Shown here piece after piece: positions 56,588-64,000 of a DNA stretch of 64,000 nt (its first letter is position 1; each line of letters opens with the position of its first letter). A program made the position numbers and the translations under genes. Where the stretch lies: the NCBI GenBank assembly GCA_018343915.1, contig JABRWF010000008.1, forward strand, positions 3,534,001 through 3,598,000. Reading direction: 5' to 3'. This stretch comes from Agroathelia rolfsii (Eukaryota; Basidiomycota; Agaricomycetes; Amylocorticiales; Amylocorticiaceae). Below the pieces are notes generated by a model. The model did not search any database. It was not told the DNA's origin and saw only the letters and a program-made list of their open reading frames with translations.

Positions 56588-57724
56588 ATGTCTAAACGCA
56601 GAGGACAGAAGATACCCGCGAAAGCATCCCCCGCAACCTCTACAGCTTTCAATGGTGACACTCACGTTAATGCCCCTGCGTCCCAGCCCGGATTCTTTCC
56701 TTTTGCTCGTTACACATCTGTTATAGGCGTACACACCAGTCTCATACTCTTTTCTTGCTTCATACTGCCCAGAACACCTCTAGCTTCCCAATTTACCCTG
56801 ACCACATCCAAAACAGTTGATATAGACAGAAAGACGACTGTATCATTATTTGACAGCCCGCTTGCAACTTTAGGCTTTATGTGTGCAGGTACTGCACTCA
56901 TACAAATTTGGTGGAGCGGGTGGATCAGACAGTGGTGGATGGACTATGCACACTCTCTTAACGGTGACAAGAACGATGAGATTTCAAGAAAGAAAGCAGA
57001 TGGAAAAAAGACTTTGGTGCGCATTGCAACACTTTCGGTTTATTGTATCTAAACAGGTTGTAAAGGAACTTCGTTCCTCAATCTTGGTAGTTGTATCCGG
57101 TGCCGTCATCATAAATGGCATCATTGTCTTGTTTGGCGCACCTTTGTATTCGTAAGTCAATGCGTACTTACATGAGCGTGTGCATGTTTATTGACTAATC
57201 CATATAAAGCCATATCCCCCATAATATCCTCTTGTCAATGTTGATGTCTATCCTTGCTCTTTCTGCTCCGACGTACACTCTTGGATTTCCATCCTTGTTC
57301 TCTGGTACTGATGTGACCGTTCGGCGACTCACCTGGACCCGTCTATTTGTCGAGCTTTCGTACGTTATCATCGACTACACTTGAGACCACGCGCAGATAA
57401 CCACATTTTTTAGTATAAGAACCCCCGTGGAAAGGGCTATTGTTTATCCATTTTGGGGTGTCTTTGTCGGTGCTTGGCTTGGTGCGTTACCTCTACCTCT
57501 GGATTGGGATCGTCCATGGCAGGTGAGTAATACAGTTTTTCCATTGATGGTTCATTGGAAATGACGATCCATAGGCCTGGCCCTTGACACCTGCATTTGG
57601 CGCTGTTGGAGGGTACATTATCGCATCTCTGGCAGCGTTAACTGTTAACGCAATTAATTCACTCGCTGATGCGGACATCCAAGCTGGACGGGAAGCCATT
57701 CAAACAGCGAAAAAGCCCATTTGA
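56588..57724 (+). CDS. GPI11: GPI11/PIG-F, ethanolamine-phosphate transferase partner in GPI synthesis
   Basis: ER multi-pass protein that partners PIG-O and PIG-G in adding ethanolamine phosphate to GPI precursors. It starts [15 protein letters not shown], with helices at [15 protein letters not shown] and [18 protein letters not shown] 40-nt intron joins KKTL to [10 protein letters not shown] (the read-through is a shadow). It continues [18 protein letters not shown], then [31 protein letters not shown] and [20 protein letters not shown], with the family signature [19 protein letters not shown]. It ends ETC-less in TAKKPI. Together with the CFEM gene it fits a GPI-anchored surface proteome. 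Confidence 0.92.
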
Positions 57725-57797
57725 ATTATCCATTGGAACTTCATCAAAAGCGACATATATTAGTTATAGAATGTAGCTCTATATTTCTCTCACTCTA

Positions 57798-58972
57798 TTA
57801 AAACAATACGCGGAAATCACCTATTGACGATGTTACGAAATTAGGTACAATTGGTGAGGCTGATGGGCCTTCAACTTCCGACCTCTGGGTAATACCTAGT
57901 ACACGTGTTCAGATGTGCCTGAACGGTGCTACGAGAGACGTAAGGCTCACCAGTTAATACCAGTAATGTTGATAAACCTCCATTTTGTCCGAATAATATG
58001 TCTGTATTCAATCGATCGCCAACCATAATAGTCCTGGTTGGATCAAAAGTGACCCTTTTCAAATATTATCAATACTTTCACCATAGCTATCCTAAGATAT
58101 CTTACTTGGCTCTGATACAGTCTAGCATGGTACTAGAAGGTTTTCCGATACTTATCGGGTCCTTGCCCAAGGCATATCGCAGAGGGGCAGATATTGATCC
58201 CGCCCCAGGCAAAAGTCCATCTGCACTTGGATATGTGCTGTCCTCGTTTGTTGCAAGGAAAAGGCAACCCGGGTTTCGAGTCAGATACTGAAACGCCTTA
58301 GAAAGCTTTGTGTAGTTGATATTTGTGTCCAGACCACATAAGACTGCAGCGACGTCTTTGTCAAGGTTAAAATCGGTCAAAGAAAAGGGCGAAAGAGTAT
58401 TGTCGGCCGGATCCTATATGTTCCGAATCTATGTTAATTCCCCTTGGCTGCAAAAGCGATGATCATACCGTTCCGCCTATGAATGAAACGCCCTCTTCTT
58501 TTAGCTCTTCCTCGACACCAGTCATGCCAATCACATATACTTTTTTGTCTTTGGGAAGCTTGACAACAGAGGAAATATAGACAGCAGATGCATAAGCAGA
58601 CCCATAAATTTCATCCTGAAGTGACTCTATTAGGTAGCAGGTCACATCGATCATGATCATTATCACCGTACCACATGAGCTTCTACGCCGAGGTTGTCAA
58701 ATTTTTTCTTGTAACTCTTCCTCGATTTCGTCGCATTATTAGTCACAAATATGACCTTCTTCCCTGTATTTACGTCGAACTGAGTATGTGATCAGATTGT
58801 CGGGCAATCAATGAAGGATACCTCGGCTGCGTAATAACTTCAAGGTTTCCAATGCTCCATCTACTAGTTGATCACCATTCCATAGAACCCCATCGCAGTC
58901 AAACATCCAGGTATCATATTTGCTCAGCAGAGATTCATAGTCTTCGTTGCTCTGCAGCCAAGATAATGTCAT
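57798..58972 (-). CDS. HAD-family phosphatase, PHO13/phosphoglycolate-phosphatase type
   Basis: Cytosolic metabolite-repair phosphatase (4-nitrophenylphosphatase family; yeast PHO13 and mammalian PGP remove 2-phospholactate and 4-phosphoerythronate). It starts [19 protein letters not shown] motif I is [13 protein letters not shown]. Motif II is [15 protein letters not shown] after an intron. The cap region has [15 protein letters not shown] and [17 protein letters not shown], then [18 protein letters not shown]. The motif III lysine lies in [13 protein letters not shown] and motif IV is [17 protein letters not shown]. The last intron (GTGAGC to ACTAG) gives the end [17 protein letters not shown] to DFRVLF at 57798; reading through it gives a false tail. 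Confidence 0.94.
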
Positions 58973-59501
58973 TGTGTTACAGAAGGAAGTGTGTGTGGAT
59001 GACAATGGAGAGATCGTGCGTATACGTGAGGTCACTTCTCAGTAATCTGACTATCCCGATCCGGCCCGGTCGGTCGGTCCATTACGAACGCATTGTGGCG
59101 TGTGGCGGAGTCTTACATCATACATTGATGCTGTGCTATGGTACTATGCGCAACAAATTGCCCAAAAAGGTAATGCTATGCTATCAAGTTGAGGCGAACA
59201 TTTGATATTTCTGCTTTGATGACAGCACATCACGTCTAACGCGAGCTCGGTGATATTTAATTCATAAAAGTGCAGACATAGCTAATGGGCTGGCAGGAGA
59301 ACTCAAGTACACGCGGACATGTGATACACAAAACTGAAATATCTGTATACGAACAAGCAATATAGAAGAGACTATTAGTGGTAAATATGGAAAGTTCGCA
59401 TTGGCGGGAGTGATATGTGTACCAACTACTAGTAATGCAAGAGAGACTACATATGGCAAGCATTGAATAAAGTACATAAAACAATCTAGATGCGATGTAA
59501 T
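58973..59501. other. Intergenic, no gene seen
   Basis: Promoter of the phosphatase gene and 3' side of the bZIP gene. AT-rich; nothing coding. Confidence 0.4.
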
Positions 59502-60855
59502 TCAGCGCGAAGAATTGTAAGTGTGAAATTGCTCTAAGCTCTGGCTATTCATGCGGCTACAATCCGGACATGCACATCTTTCAGAGTGTCCACTAGTACC
59601 AGTATGGACATGTGACGATGTAATCCCTGAAAAAGGACGAGGTGGCCAACTGACTTCCGACGGACCCCTCAGCGGATTAGAAGAGCGTCTAAAGGATGGA
59701 TTGTTGTAGATTGACTCGGAATCGTTGGATGAGGGGTATGAATTCGATGTTGTACCCCGTGTACGATTAACCTACGGCGTCAGTCGTAAGGGAATTTTAG
59801 CTAGTTAGCAAGGGCGATGAAAGAAAATAATCTCATACGATTTGTGCGTATCCTGAAGGCCATTCTTCGGGGTCCTCGGTCTTAACGCGATCAAACATGG
59901 AAACAGACGTTCTGCGACTTCTTGATGATCCAGATTGAAAGTCCATTGTCATGGGTGGACGCTCAAGAGTGGAAGCGTAGGATTCTGCAGAAGATGCAGT
60001 TTGCTATGAATGATAAAGAAGATATGAGCGGAGCTTGCAATCAGCCATGCATATCACAGACCATGAAAGTAACATTGGTCGATGATTCAGTAGAATGGAC
60101 CTGGGAAGACGCAGTGTGCTCATCAAAACGAAAAGATCTTGGATCGTGACGCTGAGGATATGATACAAGATTGGTGCGAGAGCCTGAGACGATGCTCGTA
60201 GAAGAAGTTGAAGGCGAAGAATAATCTGAGTACGTGTCTACTGATGTTGGGGCAATAGGAGCGGATATAACCATCGAGCGAGGACCAGCGGTATATGAGC
60301 TAGAAGGTTGGTCTCCCTAGCAGAAAATGTCAGTTGAATGCAAGAAACTAGCAACTAAATTGATATGCAGGGTGGAATACTTGCCGCTAGGACCTCAGAG
60401 TCATCTGAGTAAGTGCTAGTGTGGTGCTCGCGACGTCGGTCCAAATCAGAATATACGACCGGTGGATCCGCGAGCGAATTGTCATGGTAAGAAGGAAAAT
60501 TCACGGACTGAGATCCAGATTGCCTCATGCGTTGGATCTCCCAGCGTAATCGTTGGTTCTCCTCCTCGAGCTCTCTTATCCTAACCATTGGTGAAGGAAG
60601 ATCTGCAACCTCTGAAGAGCTCAGCCCAAGTTGCATTTGCAGCTTCTGCACCGACAACTCGAGCTGAGTAGGGTATCATTGTAGAGAAAGTATGAGCTAT
60701 ATAGAGGGATAAGGTAGACAAGGTAAAAGCCATACTTGTTCTATGTAGGCTTTACGCTTCGCACGATGGCGAGCCTGAGCCTGGGCATTACGGCTTCGTT
60801 CAGGACGGTCCGAAATGCCAGTGGCATCTAAAGTCGGGGAAAGATCTGCCGGCAT
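59502..60855 (-). CDS. bZIP transcription factor
   Basis: It starts MPADLSPTLDATGISDR at 60855. The basic region is RSRNAQAQARHRAKRKAY, with the N-x7-R spacing that contacts DNA. The leucine zipper runs from LELSVQKLQMQL (after an intron) into VRIRELEEENQRLRWEI. The rest is Ser/Tyr/Pro-rich (SLADPPVVYSD, then TYSDYSSPSTSSTS). A further exon joins as TASSQ-QTASSAESYASTLERP and MFDRVKTEDPEEWPSGYA (an acidic, sumo-like VKTE), then VNRTRGTTSNSY. The C-terminus holds a Cys pair and His (HSERCACPDCSRM) before HTYNSSR. Nuclear; the targets are unknown. The basic region lacks the usual xNxxAAxxS fungal GCN4 or AP-1 signature, having NAQAQARHR instead. Confidence 0.85.
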
Positions 60856-63800
60856 ATATGATCACAAGGGACGAAGCTCGGTCACTAGAGCGGACGAGGG
60901 CTTTTAAATGCTCCCAAATGTTCTTCCACAGTCAGCGGAAGAGACGACGAGGGTGAGCATTTACGTGATATTTAACGCCTCTATTAGTTTTCGGCCACTT
61001 GCCCGCGTACTTGATGAGTGCACAAGGCCAAGGAAGAGTGTGAGCAGGACGGTTGTTTAGATGACAATCAATTAGAGAAGCTGGCGCACGTTGGAATGCT
61101 TTTGGTTTTTATGTTGGAATGGAATGCACTGCCTGGAGACAACCTGCTGACCCATAACCAATCGTGCGTCTCTTCTACACCGCCTACATAGGCGCTTTGG
61201 TGGTTCGAAAGGGACCTCGTTAGAGCCATGTTCCACCGTGGGAAACGCTGGAAGGCCTGAAAGCGGAGGCAGACTTGATCGGCTTGACGGGTATTTGGTT
61301 GGTTTTGCCCCATTTTACGTCAGGCGAGATGCCAAGATCTGTTACCAGGCATCCTCATCGAGGTTCTTTACCCTGGCCCTGGATGGATACGCAAAAAGAA
61401 AAATTTAAAATACATTCTTAATTATATAAATCATTGACATGCAAGAGCAAAACCCGAAGAACATGATGAATACACACAAATCGGATGATGCTTTATCCAT
61501 CCATCCTCTCTTTAGATGCTCGTGTCCGTATTACGTCCGTTCCGGCTGTGCAAGCTCCATGGAGAGGTTGATAAAGCCAACGGATCGATCCGTAGAATCA
61601 TGTGGTCTATGATCCCGGTATATTGACCACTGTCTGCACCACGGAGGATATGGTACCAAGGCAGCGCATGAAAGTCTCATGGTATGTATGACCTTCAGTG
61701 TTTATGGCTTCTGTTCCCTTGAATTCATCAACGCAAAAGGCTGTTATCCTGATAATACCATATACGCTAGGTTCAGATGATGTCAGCCGGTTCAGAATAT
61801 GATGGGTCAACGGTCTCTTGAGTTCAGTTAGTTGACAGGGGTGCTTCATCCCCGGGCCCCATATGACATATACTTCATCTGAGTCTGCATGAGTTGGTTA
61901 CATCTTGAGATGAATATTTGAATGAATACCGTGAGGTCGGCGTGGTCCGTTGTACGCGGCTTGGATGCGAAAGAAAGGCAATTTTGGGGATTTCTGAAGG
62001 TTATTGGTCCCCGACGATCACTGGTAGCCCCCTCGGGTCGTATAAGTGATTTGATGATCAGTGATCGATTACCAATATAATTCACTATTGCTCAAGCTGG
62101 TTATGACATGTATGGTGGACAAACTTTTTGAGCGATTGACATCATTGCCTTGATGTAGAATATTTACTAGCTGGGCTTATCCATGTAGATGCTACTGATT
62201 GAATTTTGAGCCTTGATTTTTATTTTTAGTGCCCGTTAATATTTGCAATCGAAGTCTACTTCATAGCCTGAGTGGTGAAACAGACGAACGTCCCGAGGAT
62301 ACACTATTGGATGATACATCCACGAAAGTAGAATCTGAAAAATATCATATCTTCAAAATAGAGCAATCTTGGGTCATTTCTCGATACTGCGAGGGCATCT
62401 CTTCTGGACGGCCGTGGTTCAATTGAGAAGCTTTCATGGAATCATATGATACAAACAGCAGAGGCGATCAAGACATCGCTACCGCAGCAAGACCGGTGCT
62501 TCGCGACTTCGTTCGCACTGATCCCGAGTCCACGTCCGCGGCCGCGGCCCACTATGTATTGCAAGCCTGCAGCTCTGGCGGCCATCAAATCTTGAATACC
62601 ATTTGTTTCCATCATTCACCTAAAGAGGTTCTATGTGCACAGATGTGGGGTGGACTGGAGCTGAATAGCACTGAATGACCTGGATGATGATGAGAAGCAT
62701 AAACATATGACGCACCCCCTTCTCAAGCTCAAGTCAATAATGAATATGCTAATAACGAGAGATTGTGGATTCCGGTCTCGAATCAAGCAGGCTGATACTC
62801 AGGACTAGTATGAAGTCCGCTGGATCCGGGGTAGTTATATAACAGAGGCGCAAACCGCCGGTAAGAGGAGCATGTAGTGATAGGCGTTTTTTTTGGTAAA
62901 TGAAGTCTACTTGATATCCAATACTCCGAGTCGTCAGCATGGATTTTTATGACAATCGCCGCTACTGAAGCGCGTGAAGCGGCCAAGCCGCATATCCGAC
63001 GTCGGTGAGATCAAATAGCGCGTGACTGATGTTGTCACCCCTGCCGCATGTCCTCCGGGACTCAAAAAACGACTCGGAGTATACTCTCCAGCTAGGTGCA
63101 CTCAGGCAGGCATAACTTGCCGAGATGAATACCTGTCTCTGGTCTTTGTTGTGCACACAGCACGGGCAAGGTATGGAGGAACAGCGTCCAATGTGCCTTA
63201 CTAGTACTAATAAATTATAACTCCTCAAGTTACTAGTACTAGCCTTCCAGAGTTCTAAAACTCGAATGGGTTGCCGGCCTGTCCGAGCCACGGCCAATCT
63301 AATGAACGACGAGTTCTGAACGCGGAGGTTGGAGGGTGTTCATTTCATCTCAATTCTCCAATTGTCCAGGCTCTTTGAACTGTTTCCGCACGGGCAACTT
63401 GAGGTCAAAACAATGCCTCGGGTTTGAATTGGTCCCCGCTTGCCTCCCTCATTCATTAATCTAGGAGCGAACAGCGACGAACAATGTGTATCAATCAATT
63501 TCTTGGATTCTGATTTCGAGTGCTTCGTCGATCAATATCAATGCTTATTACCAATAGCTCTATCAAGTTCTCAAATTCACTTGTATGTGCTGGGTGACTG
63601 AGAAGCAAACTCTGGCAAAAATCCACACAGACATTACTGTGACTAGTACGGCTTCTCCTTGTCCGAATCGATAGAATAGCGGAAGACGCCAAACGGTGTG
63701 CCGATAGCGCCGTCGTTACAGCGCGATCTCATCGTATTTTGTATGACGAACAACTCTTGTGTTGATGTCAGTAGTTTGGCTTTTGGTTCGTAAAATGATG

Positions 63801-64000
63801 TAACATATGTAACCTGTGATACTGATTCTTCAACCCGAGGTGCGATCCAACCCGTTAAATCTCCGCAAAATTAAATTCCATCGGACCGCATGCCCGAGGA
63901 TGTTCTCCTCGGCTTGATCAGTCTCAAAACGAGCATTTCTACTTACAAATACGATGAGACGGCAGGCAAAGTCAACTACTAATGGCTTGTATAAAACTAA
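60856..64000. other. Gene-poor right end
   Basis: About 3.1 kb without a gene I can support. Open frames (for example 61846-62085 minus, 62229-62426 plus, 62962-63297 minus) lack family likeness and splice logic. A direct repeat TTACTAGTACTA occurs at 63198-63209 and 63230-63241. Since other apparent gaps in this window hide micro-exon genes, absence is not proven. Confidence 0.35.

Noticed and set aside
24..64000. CRISPR arrays, bacterial operons, ribosome binding sites
   Set aside because: No spaced direct repeats or prokaryotic gene layout; the window is eukaryotic.

Overview
The window is nuclear DNA of a filamentous basidiomycete, most likely an Agaricomycete. Almost every gene is cut by many GT-AG introns of about 40-85 nt with CTRAY-like branch points, intergenic gaps are short, and the gene content is fungal: a class V chitin synthase with a myosin head, CFEM and SGNH/CAP59-type surface-glycan genes, serine palmitoyltransferase, GPI assembly, and a basidiomycete-type 7TM protein. 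Both tRNA genes carry introns. I cannot name the species from sequence alone.

Layout. 1-6 kb: LCB1, a small uncharacterised membrane gene, and an Mg-chelatase/AAA-like gene, all on the minus strand. 7.7-11.4 kb: BMS1. 11.6-16.1 kb: a single-pass membrane protein with a PY-type tail, mitochondrial ribosomal protein uS19m (plus strand, four small exons), tRNA-Pro(TGG), and an F-box-like LRR protein. 16.5-22.7 kb: myosin-motor chitin synthase. 23-31.3 kb: PTPA, carnosine N-methyltransferase, ISY1 and an inositol-type MFS transporter. 32.4-34.2 kb: a cryptic 77-residue cysteine-rich protein in six exons, and PBDC1/CHP1 in nine exons. 34.5-41.9 kb: a ZZZ3-like Myb protein, a divergent SGNH-esterase/CAP59-glycosyltransferase pair, and a 7TM protein. 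42.5-50 kb: GMP synthase, CSN1, NOP53, tRNA-Ala(CGC), eL31. 50.5-52.9 kb: a CFEM-GPI protein and a tetraspan membrane protein. 52.9-55.4 kb: a sparse stretch with a MITE-like inverted repeat, an orphan ORF and a decayed-looking minus-strand gene. 55.4-60.9 kb: eL34, GPI11/PIG-F, PHO13-type phosphatase and a bZIP factor. 61-64 kb: no gene I can support.

The themes are ribosome supply (BMS1, NOP53, eL31, eL34, uS19m, PBDC1) and cell surface or secretory glycan and lipid work (chitin synthase, LCB1, GPI11, CFEM, SGNH/CAP59, inositol uptake). The most interesting signals are structural. Several genes use micro-exons of 3-18 nt, so long-ORF scanning misses them or gets them wrong. Two introns look like GC-AG introns. 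A RTCACGTG element sits about 95-140 bp upstream of the start codon of five minus-strand genes. All gene models were made by eye from conserved protein ends and splice signals; none was tested with transcripts or database searches.
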